Origin: Amphiduros pacificus
Taxonomy: Eukaryota > Annelida > Polychaeta > Phyllodocida > Hesionidae
DNA length: 64,000 nt
Assembly: GCA_949316495.1 (NCBI GenBank)
Contig: OX439004.1
Span: 17,958,425-18,022,424 of the forward strand
Direction: 5' to 3'
A program made the translations under genes and the position numbers. Each line of letters opens with the position of its first letter. Within the stretch, counting starts at the first letter, position 1. The notes below the pieces were generated by a model, which was given only the letters and a program-made list of their open reading frames with translations, ran no database searches and was not told the DNA's origin. Below, piece after piece: positions 14,290 through 25,482 of the stretch.

Positions 14290-14640
14290 AGCCATGTTTA
14301 TCATGTCTACAACCCTGATCCATTGATGGGTGTCATCCGCATACATATGGTATACCTGAGACAATACCTAGCCAATACATCAGTTAAGGGAGACATGTAG
14401 AAGGTGAAAAGCATAGGTCCCAGAACTAATCCCTGAGGTACACTATGTCTAATTGGTCTATATGATGATTTATGGGTGCCAATATGGGTACGCATTGCTA
14501 CCTGCCCATGAGTTATGACCTGAACCACTTTTAAAGTGAATAACCTCCTACCTTACATCTCTTCTCCAATCTATCAAGCAAGATTTCATGGTCAGTATTG
14601 TCGAATGGCGGACAGGTCGAGCAACAGTAGGACCACTTCA
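14290..14640 (-). mobile_element. CR1/L2-like LINE fragment (reverse transcriptase core)
   Basis: Minus-strand translation gives SVPQGLVLGPMLFTFYMSPL followed by ARYCLRYTI, matching the fingers and pre-YADD part of the LINE at 18073-20340 (GVPQRSVLGPILFTIYMSPL). Upstream (about 14580-14640) another frame resembles the FDTIDHEILLDRLE segment. The catalytic YADD is not intact here. Short, degenerate, immobile. Confidence 0.75.
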
Positions 14641-15519
14641 GACTTCAGACTTCAAACATCATTTATTCAGGCATAAATACATCTTGTACTAGGATCATAT
14701 TCGTACATATATTTTTACTACATATTTGAGGTAATATTGTCTAATAACAGTTATGGTATAAAAATTACTGCAGTTTATGTGAAATTAATAACCCCTAACC
14801 CCTGGAGACCCCCATTAAGACAATTAAATGTCGCTATCACGTGGGTCACTGTTTTCCTACAGTCCATTTTCATTAGCTTATCATATTGTACCATAAGGAG
14901 AGCAGTCCCAGTATTATGGAACTCTTTATTGGCCGATTGTAGTGTTTCAGTATGTCCCTTCCTAAGGAACCAATTACTTGGATACTGCTCTTTCCGTAAG
15001 CTTATAAGTGTATGACAGGTTTGATTCTGGTCTAATATATTGAAATTGACGGCTCTTTATTTCAGCTTTCATTCAGTATATTGTTATGAATTGTGATGAC
15101 GAAGTGTGGTGAATGATTTTGATGATGCCGATGATCGGATTTTAATAGCTACAGCAAATTCCGCAGAAATAGGAGTTTCATTTTAAAGTTCATTTAAGTC
15201 ACTTCAAGATTAATGGCATTGTTTTATCAATATAACCTACAAATGTGTCCACATTCAATCACTTCCTATTTGTATATGTATGCCGAAATGATCACGCCTT
15301 TTGTACCACATTTCACAATAACTACTTAGTTTTATTCATTGTGTGCTGCTATATGTTTCTGTTTTGATTGTAATGGCGCATCGGGTGCATCTAATGAATT
15401 TATGAAACCAATTTAAATAGTAGTTTCCATAAGCAGATTCAATAAATCATTGATATAGTGAGGGATAGATATCTATGACAGTATCTGAGTCATTAATAGA
15501 TAGGCGCGTTGCCATAGTG
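14641..15519. other. intergenic; possible LINE 3' end at left
   Basis: The left edge has a CAGACTT-type tandem tail (14637-14660) followed by TTTATTCAGGCATAAATAC, which resembles the 3' end of a LINE inserted on the minus strand. Nothing else recognised. Confidence 0.35.
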
Positions 15520-15633
15520 ACGATATGTTTCTGTGTTTATATGGCAGCGTCGGCAAACAGGTCATAGCTTTTCTCACTGGTACTTCGTACACCTGTTGTG
15601 GGTCTCTGAACCGATAACTTAATTAACAAAATG
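15520..15633 (+). other. candidate exon 1 (5' UTR plus ATG) of third alpha-tubulin copy
   Basis: AACAAAATG at 15625-15633 is followed at once by GTAAGT, the same ATG-only first exon design as the intact gene (ATG then GTGAGT at 8581). The preceding ~100 bp contain CpGs unlike the neighbourhood. If real, intron 1 of the decayed copy would be ~9.85 kb and would contain the 14-bp minisatellite and two retroelements. This is inference; an ATG followed by a donor can occur by chance. Confidence 0.45.
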
Positions 15634-15779
15634 GTAAGTCTTGTTTTTGTTTCATATTGTCTGTACTTGGTTGGCCCAAACAGAATCAGTATATAGCGGT
15701 TAGCATACTCTATTGTGATATTTTCCATCATACTTTGCTTCTGGGTCCTCTGAGATTTAAAATATTGTTAAACTAAACC

Positions 15780-18030
15780 TTCAAGTCCTAATGCTCCAGT
15801 CCTAATGCTCCAGTCCTAATGCTCCAGTCCTAATGCTCCAGTCCTAATGCTCCAGTCCTAATGCTCCAGTCCTAATGCTCCAGTCCCACTGCTCCCGTCC
15901 CACTACTCCAGTCCTAATGCTCCAGTCCAACTGCTCCAGTCCTAATGCTCCAGTCCAACTGCTCCAGTCCCACTGCTCCAGTCCCACTGCTCCAGTCCCA
16001 CTGCTCCAGTCCTAATGCTCCAGTCCAACTGCTCCAGTCCCACTGCTCCAGTCCCACTACTCCAGTCCCACTGCTCCAGTCCCACTGCTCCAGTCCCACT
16101 GCTCCAGTCCCACTGCTCCAGTCCTAATGCTCCAGTCCTAATGCTCCAGTCCTAATGCTCCAGTCCGACTGCTCCAGTCCGACTGCTCCAGTGCCACTGC
16201 TCCAGCCCCACTGCTCCAGTCCCACTGCTCCAGTCCCACTGCTCCAGTCCTAATGCTCCAGTCCTAATGCTCCAGTCCTAATGCTCCAGTCCGACTGCTC
16301 CAGTCCGACTGCTCCAGTGCCACTGCTCCAGCCCCACTGCTCCAGTCCCACTGCTCCAGTCCTAATGCTCCAGTCCTAATGCTCCAGTCCTAATGCTCCA
16401 GTCCCACTGCTCCAGTCCCACTGCTCCAGTCCCACTGCTCCAGTCCCACTGCTCCAGTCCTAATGCTCCAGTCCTAATGCTCCAGTCCTAATGCTCCAGT
16501 CCGACTGCTCCAGTCCCACTGCTCCAGTCCTAATGCTCCAGTCCAACTGCTCCAGTCCTAATGCTCCAGTCTAACTGCTCCAGTCCAACTGCTCCAGTCC
16601 CACTGCTCCAGTCCCACTGCTCCAGTCCCACTGCTCCAGTCCTAATGCTCCAGTCCAACTGCTCCAGTCCAACTGCTCCAGTCCCACTACTCCAGTCCCA
16701 CTGCTCCAGTCCCACTGCTCCAGTCCCACTGCTCCAGTCCCACTGCTCCAGCCCCACTGCTCCAGTCCTAATGCTCCAGTCCCACTGCTCCAGTCCCACT
16801 GCTCCAGTCCCACTGCTCCAGTCCTAATGCTCCAGTCCTAATGCTCCAGTCCTAATGCTCCAGTCCGACTGCTCCAGTCCGACTGCTCCAGTGCCACTGC
16901 TCCAGCCCCACTGCTCCAGTCCCACTGCTCCAGTCCTAATGCTCCAGTCCTAATGCTCCAGTCCTAATGCTCCAGTCCCACTGCTCCAGTCCCACTACTC
17001 CAGTCCCACTGCTCCAGTCCCACTGCTCCAGTCCCACTGCTCCAGTCCTAATGCTCCAGTCCTAATGCTCCAGTCCTAATGCTCCAGTCCTAATGCTCCA
17101 GTCCGACTGCTCCAGTCCTAATGCTCCAGTGCCACTGCTCCAGCCCCACTGCTCCAGTCCCACTGCTCCAGTCCCACTGCTCCAGTCCCACTGCTCCAGT
17201 CCCACTGCTCCAGTCCCACTGCTCCAGCCCCACTGCTCCAGCCCCACTGCTCCAGTCCTAATGCTCCAGTCCCACTGCTCCAGTCCCACTGCTCCAGTCC
17301 CACTGCTTCAGTCCCACTGCTTCAGTCCCACTGCTCCAGTCCCACTGCTCCAGTCCTACTGCTCCAGTCCTAATACTCCAGCCCCACTGATCCAGTCCTA
17401 ATGCTCCAGTCCCAATGCTCCAGCCCCACTGCTCCAGCCCCACTGCTCCAGTCCTAATGCTCCAGTCCTAATGCTCCAGTCCTAATGCTCCAGTCCTAAT
17501 GCTCCAGTCCCACTGCTCCAGTCCCACTGCTCCAGTCCAACTGCTCCAGTCCCACTGCTCCAGTCCCACTGCTCCAGTCCTACTGCTCCAGTCCCACTGC
17601 TCCAGTCCTACTGCTCCAGTCCTAATACTCCAGCCCCACTGATCCAGTCCTAATGCTCCAGTCCTAATGCTCCAGCCCCACTGCTCCAGTCCTAATGCTC
17701 CAGTCCTAATGCTCCAGTCCTAATGCTCCAGTCCTAATGCTCCACTCCTAATGCTCCAGTCCTAATGCTCTAGTCCTAATGCTCCAGTCCCACTGCTCCA
17801 GCCCCACTGCTCCAGTCCTACTGCTCCAGTCCCACTGCTCCAGTCCTAATGCTCCAGTCCTAATGCTCTAGTCCTAATGCTCCAGTCCCACTGCTCCAGT
17901 CCTAATGCTCCAGTCCCAATGCTCCAGCCCCACTGCTCCAGTCCTAATGCTCCAGTCCCAATGCTCCAGCCCCACTGCTTCAGTCCTACTGCTCCAGTCC
18001 TACTGCTCCAGTCCTAATGCTCAAGCCCAA
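15780..18030. repeat. 14-bp minisatellite, about 160 copies
   Basis: Unit GCTCCAGTCCTAAT and variants ending CCACT, CAACT or CGACT, in register over ~2.25 kb. Since 14 is not a multiple of 3, the array is open on both strands in several frames and gives spurious proteins of 14-residue period. Variant order is itself repeated: three CTAAT units, two CGACT units, then GCCACT and a GCCCC unit occur near 16126-16230, 16246-16350 and 16826-16930. That is a higher-order repeat. Confidence 0.97.
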
Positions 18031-18072
18031 TCCTTTTGATCGGCACTTTGAGGAGCCTTCTTAGCGTAAGTT

Positions 18073-20340
18073 ATTTAATAATAATAATAATAAAAATAAT
18101 AATAAAAATTTGTATAGCGCTGATATCAGACAAGTCTGTTCATAGTGTAGGATATAGATTACCTACCTATAGACTCATATATACAAGTATAGACAATCAC
18201 TATATTTGGCAAGAGACCATAGAGGTTACTGAGTGCAACATGAAGGCCAACAAGTGCAGGCTAATGAGATGCATTACTCACCCCGCAGAGAGATGGCATG
18301 ATGCTCCAAGCCGGTACTACGCCACGGCACTGCAGAGAAGCCACGCAGGCAGACGCCCACGCAGATGTGCTCAGATCCCCTTAAAAAGGCCCCGAAATCG
18401 CTATTCGAGGGCAGAGAAGCAGAAACCACTTGCCTAGAAGATCCACGACACTCTGTCTCGTGACAGCCACACTTGTATAGACTTGGGTGTTTTATGCATC
18501 CTCAGGACTCTGTCAGTATTAGCATTTGGATATTTCATATATCACGCTCTTGCCATGCCGACCTAGCCAGACTCTAGTGTATACAGCACCAAATAAAGGA
18601 GACTCTTGAGCATTGTATACGCTGAGTCTGCACTCCTTATTACCTCCCAACTCATATAGGTAGATTAGGTAGCTAGGTAAAGTTCCGATCCCCGTCCACG
18701 TTCCCCAAAGGTTCAGGACCTCCAAACCATACAAAACATACGTAACAATAGCGCTTCAAGAACATACATTCTGAAAAGGTGCGTTTTCAGTTTATTCTTG
18801 AAAATCGTTACTACTCCTAATCACAGTAGGTAGTGCATTCCAGTCTAGGACTGATGGAAGAAAAGGCTCTGTCACCAACTGTTTTCAGGCGGGTCTTAGG
18901 GACGGTCAGGTATGTTCCATCATTGGATCACAGACATCTCTTGCCATGTTTCACTAGGAGTAGATCAAGCAAGTAAATAGAAGAATCTTGAATCCAATTC
19001 TAGCATGGACTGGGAGCCAGTGTAATTCTCTCAGTTTCCATGATATATGGTCGAATTTCCTGATTTTTCCTACTACCCTTGCTGCAGCATTTTGCAGGTA
19101 TTGCAGCTTCTTAATATCTGATCTAGGAAGGCCAGCAAGAAGACTATTGCCATAATCTAGAGTAGATGTGACAAAGGCATGAACAAGGGTTTCAGCAGTC
19201 TTCTCTTCTAGACATTGTCTGATAGCCACTATATTCCTGATATGATGGTAACCCCTTTTACACATCTTGCTTATTTGTGCCTTCATGTCCATATTAGAGT
19301 CCAAGGTCACACCAAGGTCAACTACTGACTCTTTTGGGGTGATGTCACAGACACCAACCGAGGCCGAGGATGGAATGTTGACAGCCGGAGTAGAAGCATA
19401 TCTGTCAGCACAAATCAGCATCTCTGTCTTACCATCATTGATTTTCATTCGGTTGGAAATCAAAAAAGACCTAACTTCACTAATGCATGACTCCAGTCTG
19501 CTGATACTGAGGCGAGCATGTTGACTTACAGAGTGGTCAACTGGGATGTAAATCTGGGTGTCATCAGCATAGATATGGTAACGTAGACCATATTTAGCCA
19601 GGATATCAGCCAAAGGTGACATATAGATGGTAAAAAGGATTGGACCAAGAACCGATCTTTGTGGGACCCCATATCTGATTGGTTTAAGGGAGGACCTGTG
19701 ACAGCCCACCTTCAAACATTGTTTCCTATTGTTTAGATATGACTTGATCCAAGCAAGTGCATGACCTTTCACCATGCATCAGTGTTCCAATCTATCAAAC
19801 AGGATTTGATGGTCAATGGTGTCAAATGCAGCAGAGAGGTCAAGTAACAAAAGTATTACTGATTTCTTCTGGTCCAAGTCGCACAGGATATCATTTTGCA
19901 CCTTTAGCAGTGCAGTCTCTGTGAAATTCCTTGTATGCAGACTGGAACTTGTCAGTAAGGCCATTCCTTACTAGATGGGGGATGAGTTGGTCTGCAACCG
20001 CCCGTTCAGTAAGTTTGGAGGTGTTTGTTAGGTTGGAGACAGGTCTATAATTCTCAATGAGTTCTAGACCCAGTTTCTTTAATAATGGGGCTATAATAGC
20101 AACTTTCATCTTATCAGGAACAGTAGACACTGTCAGTGATTTATTGATGATGGCAGTAATTATAGGCAGTAGGTCATCAATAAGTTCATGCAGTAACCAG
20201 GTTGGTATAGGGTCAAGCGCACACGACTTGTTTGCAGACCTTTTAATGAGCTTGCAAACCTCACACTCTGTCAAAGGCTTGAAGCAGTCAAGTAATGATG
20301 TTGAGGAACCCTGGTGGATAGGAGTTTCCACTATTTACTA
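18073..20340 (-). mobile_element. CR1/L2-like LINE, 5'-truncated, with nested solo LTR
   Basis: Minus-strand non-LTR retrotransposon. From 5' to 3': a linker and RT fingers (19891-20331, ending near CKLIKRSANKSCALDPIPTW and IIAPLLKK), [19 protein letters not shown] (19779-19964), then GVPQRSVLGPILFTIYMSPL, the catalytic YADD and a C-terminal region with LQNAAARVVGKIRKFDHIS (18954-19775). It ends in a run of AAT on the + strand (18076-18110), an ATT tail in element orientation. RT is spread over three frames, and the endonuclease is missing. An LTR (18146-18747) sits in the 3' end. Relatives are at 14290, 43130 and 54850. Confidence 0.9.
18146..18747 (+). mobile_element. solo LTR, copy 3, nested in LINE (fossil)
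   Basis: A 602-bp unit starting TGTAGGATATAGA and ending TAACA, flanked by ATAG on both sides (18142-18145, 18748-18751). Its ends and AATAAA region match the reverse complement of the LTRs at 3920 and 6891, but the middle is diverged, so it is an older or different subfamily. Removing it restores the LINE 3' sequence seen at 43780 and 56090. No internal region is attached. Confidence 0.82.
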
Positions 20341-20389
20341 TAGGAAGATGTATCACAGTTTAGCCAGAACATATCTCTTTCAATTATGT

Positions 20390-21740
20390 TCAATTTGATT
20401 GTTGTTTTCCAACTGATTGTTTTCCAACTGTTTGGAGAAGGTGGGTCATCCTGCCTGCCCAGTCTGGTAAATGGTGGTCTGAAAAGAACTTGTTGGGGCA
20501 GTGAACATGTTGGTTAAAGAAGAAACAGTGTCCTCCCACTGCGTGACGACATCCCCAACAAGCCTGTGTGGGGTCAACATACCAAGGCAAATGCTCCTGG
20601 TTGCAATGAACACGGAGCTTGCCAGAGGAGTAACACAGGGGACAGTAAGTAAGATTATTAGAAGGTTTGACAGACGAGGGAACATTGGGTTTTCCATGAG
20701 AGAAGGGGATACAAGAAGGAAGTGGGGGATGCCATACTGAGATTGAGGGAGATTTCTTTCTATTGGCAGGAGAGGGATCAGAACATGACTGGGGAATAAT
20801 GTTAGTAAGAGACGGACTACTGTCAGCAGGAATAGGGCTACTGATAACCGTAGGATGACGATAACTACTGACAACAGGAGCTGGGGTAGAGCTACTGGCG
20901 ACAGGAGCCAAAGGAGAAGGAGGTGGATTAGGAGTGGAGATCGAAGTTTCTGTAGCCACCTCTTCTGAATGAACAGAAAGAGAAGTGTCTGAGTCAGAAA
21001 CCTCGACCTCCATGGACTCTTGAACCGGGGGAGGAACAGAAGGGAGGGAAGAAACGTCCATGGTTTCGGGGGAACTAGAGATAGGGACAGGGGAAGTAAC
21101 CGTGGAAGAACCAGCAGGGGTGGGACTTATGGGGGAGGGGGGAGATGAGGGGAACCTCAGTTGAGTCTATCCCATCCATTTTACCGCAGCAGCCACACGC
21201 TCTGGATAATCTGGACCCATACTTTTGGTTTTCACTACTCGGGTGTAAGAAGCCAGTGATGGTCCCACAAGGTGGGAAGCTTCCCTTTATCCCCCGATTT
21301 AGCAAGAGCCAATTGGTGGCGGATGCTTTCTTGGAGGGTGACAAGATTGTTGCCTTGTAAAAGGGTCGCAACTTCTGTGGAAGAAAGGGTCTCCGTCTTT
21401 ACTATTTTTCTCCATGGTTGGCGTCTATTTTTATCAGCTGGGCGTCTCTGAGTTGATTTGGTTGATGATGGGGCATTTTTCACACGAAGTTTGGGGGCAT
21501 GGGTGGGCAAGGGGAGGGAACTGAAGAAAGGAATTCTTCAGCCTAGTGGTAGGGGCGACATTAAGGGATCACAGGGAAGGAATGACCCAGGACGAGTGGT
21601 TCTCAACCATCTCTTTTGGGATCATTCCCAAAGAGGGAAGAGGGACAGGTATTATAGGGGGAGCGGAATAGAATCATCCGGTTCCCTTGGGGGCATGGAC
21701 AGGAGCATTTCATCTTCCTCTACTTGGGACATTCCAAATA
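20390..21740 (-). pseudogene. decayed Pro/Ser-rich reading frame with paired zinc-binding-like motif
   Basis: Minus-strand. Begins around 21735 with MSQVEEDEMLLSMPP, continues through basic and Pro/Ser-rich low-complexity sequence, an acidic patch (SMEVEVSDSDTSLSVHSEE), and ends at 20390. The last ~80 residues hold two Cys/His clusters: CPLC followed by HCNQEH, then CWGC followed by HCFFFNQHVHC. A HLPWYVDPTQACWGC core stands between. The frame is broken in several places, so it is not a working gene as read. I recall similar CPxC...HLPW...ACWxC modules in multi-copy proteins of marine invertebrates, but cannot name the family. It abuts the truncated LINE and could be part of another mobile element. 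Confidence 0.5.
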
Positions 21741-21749
21741 AAGCTTAAA

Positions 21750-22420
21750 GGTATTAAGCATCAATTCTATAATTTGGTGAAACCAAAAGCATAGCCACAT
21801 ATGAACATCATGATAAATTAAAATTATAATAGAGTAATAGTATAAGTTAGTACAAGACACAAGAGTAGCACTTACAACACAAGTCTGTCTGAGCCATAAG
21901 CTGCACGCGACGAGTAAACACTGGTAGCGTGAACTTTGCCTGACCTCAATTGAGGCCCAAAGCAGGGCAGCACTGCCTCACTCTTGTGACATCATTTTAC
22001 CCTTCAGTGCCTGTATGGTCACACTTCACATAAAAATGATGCCAAGAAAGAAGTGTGCTTTCATAAAGGGCAATAGATTAGTGTCTTGTTAAAATAGAAT
22101 TAACAGGCAAACATGGAGATGCATCAATAAAATAGAAATAGACATCAAATTAGACATCATTTATCACCAATATGTGAATTCTAAACGTTTTTTTTTTTCA
22201 AAATCGGTGCTTAATCCCTTTAATCAAGTGGTTCATATTCCGGGCCAAATAGAAGGGGTTCGTCCCCGTAGAGACCCTGCTCTGCAAGGACAATCAGTCA
22301 TCAAATCGATTTCCTCCTCATCCCTGATATCAGGAATGAGCTCATCGAGGTCAAGGACTTGATGTTTTCTTTGGACCCAAAGGGATATGTGACGATCATG
22401 ATAGATTTTGAGTCTATCAT
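21750..22420. other. no gene seen between two decayed frames
   Basis: AT-rich stretch. If the flanking Pro/Ser-rich frames belonged to one gene on the minus strand, this could be an intron or inserted DNA. No clear splice pair was identified. Confidence 0.35.
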
Positions 22421-22474
22421 GATGTCTGCTTTGTGTCCCCCTTCGTCCCTCTAATTGGTACGGAATAGGGGAAA

Positions 22475-24392
22475 TTAATGGTAATTAGGGGGTGGGTCTT
22501 GTTTCAGGGTGTGCAAATGGTGGTAAGCTGGTTTTTGTTTAATTGTTGGAGAGGACTGTTTGCTAAATACCTCATCACTTGCAAGAGTCTTGCCTCGCAA
22601 GCGCTCTTTCATCCTCTCCAAATTATCATGAGGATGGCTCTTTCTTGCAAGGGGCCCTTTATATTGGGAATTACTTCTGGAGGTATCTGATTCTTCAGAA
22701 GGCCAATAAGAATCAGAGTTCTCAAAAGAATCACTATCAGAGTCCTCGGACAGACTAGAATTACAAGAAGCTTGTCTTCGGACTCTATGGGGGTGAACCA
22801 GAGTTTTCCTTGGGGTGTCATTTTTTTACTGTGGGACCTACCCCTACCACCGGGATTTGAAAAGGGAATTTGGATGGTTTCATTGGCAGGATTATAATAA
22901 GAGATGGATGGAGACTGGGGAGTTGCAGCATTAGAAGGGGTTGACATGAAGTGTGGAACCCGTGAGGTGGGGGGTGTGGGAACTTCATGGGGTCCAAGCA
23001 CTATGGGCATGATGGGAGATACAGGGATGAATGGTTTAACACCAAGGGATGAATGTGATTGAATTCCCCTTGGTGGACCATTCACTTGAGGGAGATACAT
23101 GGAAAGGGCATGGAATGATGAAAACCCAGGTTCAGTATAATGGGCTGAAGGGTATTTAGTGGGGGACAATGAAGGGAGTCTTATTTGCTGGGGTGATGCC
23201 TCAGAGAACCCAGGAGGAGGTCTAATCATTCTTCGGGAACCTGTTACGGTAGACGAATTCTGACTATTTTGTGGTACCTCTGGGACTGTAGGCATAAAAG
23301 GGGTTACAGAGAGGGGTTACGATGGTTGGAAGATATCCTTGCCATCTCTATTCTTGGGGCAGCAGTCGATGTAACATATGTATCACCCTGTACCTTGGCA
23401 GGAGATACGTGAAAGGGAGCTTTCATATTGTTTCTTGCAGGTGATTTCCTTGAGGGGACATGGGAAGGATTGGAATTTCTTAACAGGTTCAATATAGGGT
23501 GTGCAGATGGGTGGTCCAATTTAGGGTGTACTGATGGATGGTCCAATTTAGGGTGTACTGATGGGTGGTCCAATTTCTGGAAATTGTCTGGGTACCTTAG
23601 TTTACCAGTGGGCTCAGGTGCAAATTGGATGGAAGGTAAGGGTGTCCTACTGTCTGGGTTTTCAAAGATGTAAGAGGAGCTGGTGGGGGCTGGTGTTGCA
23701 AGGGACAATTTGGACATGGTGCAATTATCCTGTTTCTCTGCAATTGAACCGGCGGCGGAAGGCGGCGGACGCCGACCTCCACCCTCTGAATACCCTTGGC
23801 GAATTCAGCGGGACAAAATGGAGGATCCGGCGATCTGCCGCTCTCGCCGCCAGCTAGACGGCGGGTGCCAATCGTGTACAGCCATAATCAAAAACAGAGT
23901 GGGAAGAGGTCTCAAGGTCAGTGATGAGGACAGAAGTGTTGGTTGAGGGATTTATAGGTGAGATGTCAGCTTGGGGGGGGCATTGGGTACTGACATAAGG
24001 TTTGGGGTGGTGGTGAGGGCATCTCTCCTACTTCCCTTGTTATCTTTTTTGGTATTGGGGGAGGGGGCACGGGACGAAATGATGAGAGGATTGCCGGGAA
24101 GAATGATGTGAATGACGGGAACGGTTTTTGGAGAATGGGGAGGAATGTGAGGAATTGTGACTGCTTTGGGACTTGGGCTTTATGAAGGACAACATTCCCT
24201 TGGCTGTCCATGCTTCCCATTGTTCAGAAGGAATGCTGGTGATTTCCTCTCAGCTGTCACAATACTATTGTATTTCCTTTCAGAAACAATATTTTGGGCC
24301 ATTATATTACCAATCCCTGGAAATACCAGGGCCTCTGCTGTATACAGGTTGATGGGGTATGAGGGACCATCCATGTTTCTACTTTGAAACAC
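22475..24392 (-). pseudogene. decayed Pro-rich/acidic reading frame, unknown function
   Basis: Minus-strand protein-like sequence in several frames: Pro-rich segments (24220-23966 and 23885 on), a 9-residue repeat LDHPSVHPK present three times (23505-23590), a long Pro/Ser region with GSRRMIRPPPGFSEASPQQ, then an acidic Ser/Asp stretch (LSEDSDSDSFENSDS, near 22720) and a basic C-terminus ending near 22475. Composition resembles the neighbour at 20390-21740: Pro/Ser-rich, acidic patch, minus strand. They could be parts of one element or a duplicated gene. Broken at several places. No catalytic domain recognised. Confidence 0.4.
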
Positions 24393-25482
24393 AAGTTAAA
24401 TAAGGGTTGACATTGCAAGCCACAGGCAACATCCTATGTATTGCATAGTGGGGGCAACTTGGGGCATGAGAAATTGTGAAGGGGAATTTACAAAGATAAT
24501 AATGGCCGGATTTTAAAAGTAAGGGTCAAATTATAACATTGTAAGAGCCTGCAGTACCACTACCACACACTTTTTGAGGAAAATGTGTAGAATCCTAGCT
24601 GAGATCATCTGTCTAGCCTTCACTTTGTAATTTTTGCCTGGCCCGGAGTAGGAATATTGGGGGGAGGTGATTGGCCAGGGCATTGATGCATGAAGATCAA
24701 CTGGATTATCCCCTGGCCACAACAATACATATATTATTCAGAGCCATTTTTTCAAATATAGAAATAAAAACTTTGTTATAAAATTTCATTCTATTGCAAA
24801 ATGTAACAAGGTTGGCAGTGAATATAGGGAGTAAGCAGTAATAACAATCCTCAACAAAACGAAATACAGAGAGTCACACATTCGAAATCGGTTTATGGCT
24901 ATGAATTACATATCTTTGAGAGAACACCATAAATTAATAAAACAAAAATGATAAAAATGTAGTTGTGGCTATGGGTTATATCAACATGAGACTTCAGTAA
25001 GTTCTTATTCATTCTCCTAGATGTTACATATCTATGATTTGTAAAAATAAAAATATATGTTTATGAAGAAATTGAATATAACATCAACAATTATAATTTG
25101 AGGATTTTCCCTCCTTGGTATAATTCATTCTCATTGCCTTCTTGAGCATTGAATATCATGCAATGGATTGAGAAAATGTTAGTTTTGAAAAAACAATAAG
25201 TTATATACAAATTCATTCGTGGATTTTAATTCAATATTTGGTATCATCATTAAATAGTAGTTTGTCATTCTATGCTACATGTTGAAATTTTGAAAATTAC
25301 CAATTATTTGAAACTAAAAAATTACCAACCGTGTAATATCCCAGAATACCTTATGTTGGCATCATATTTTTAGGAGGATCATCATAATTGTATCATTGTT
25401 GTGATATATATTTACGTAGTCATAAGAGCAACACATCAACAAATATATTTGCTTGCCTTCTCTTCTTTTGTATGGATTTCAG
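24393..25482. other. no gene seen; probable intron of decayed tubulin copy
   Basis: AT-rich sequence immediately before exon 2 of the decayed tubulin; no recognisable coding or repeat structure. Confidence 0.4.

Noticed and set aside
15914-17443. Long repetitive proteins on both strands (LQSHCSSPTAPVP and GLEQWDWSSGTGAV types)
   Set aside because: They come from the 14-bp minisatellite, which is open in many frames; no start context, no variation pattern of a coding sequence.
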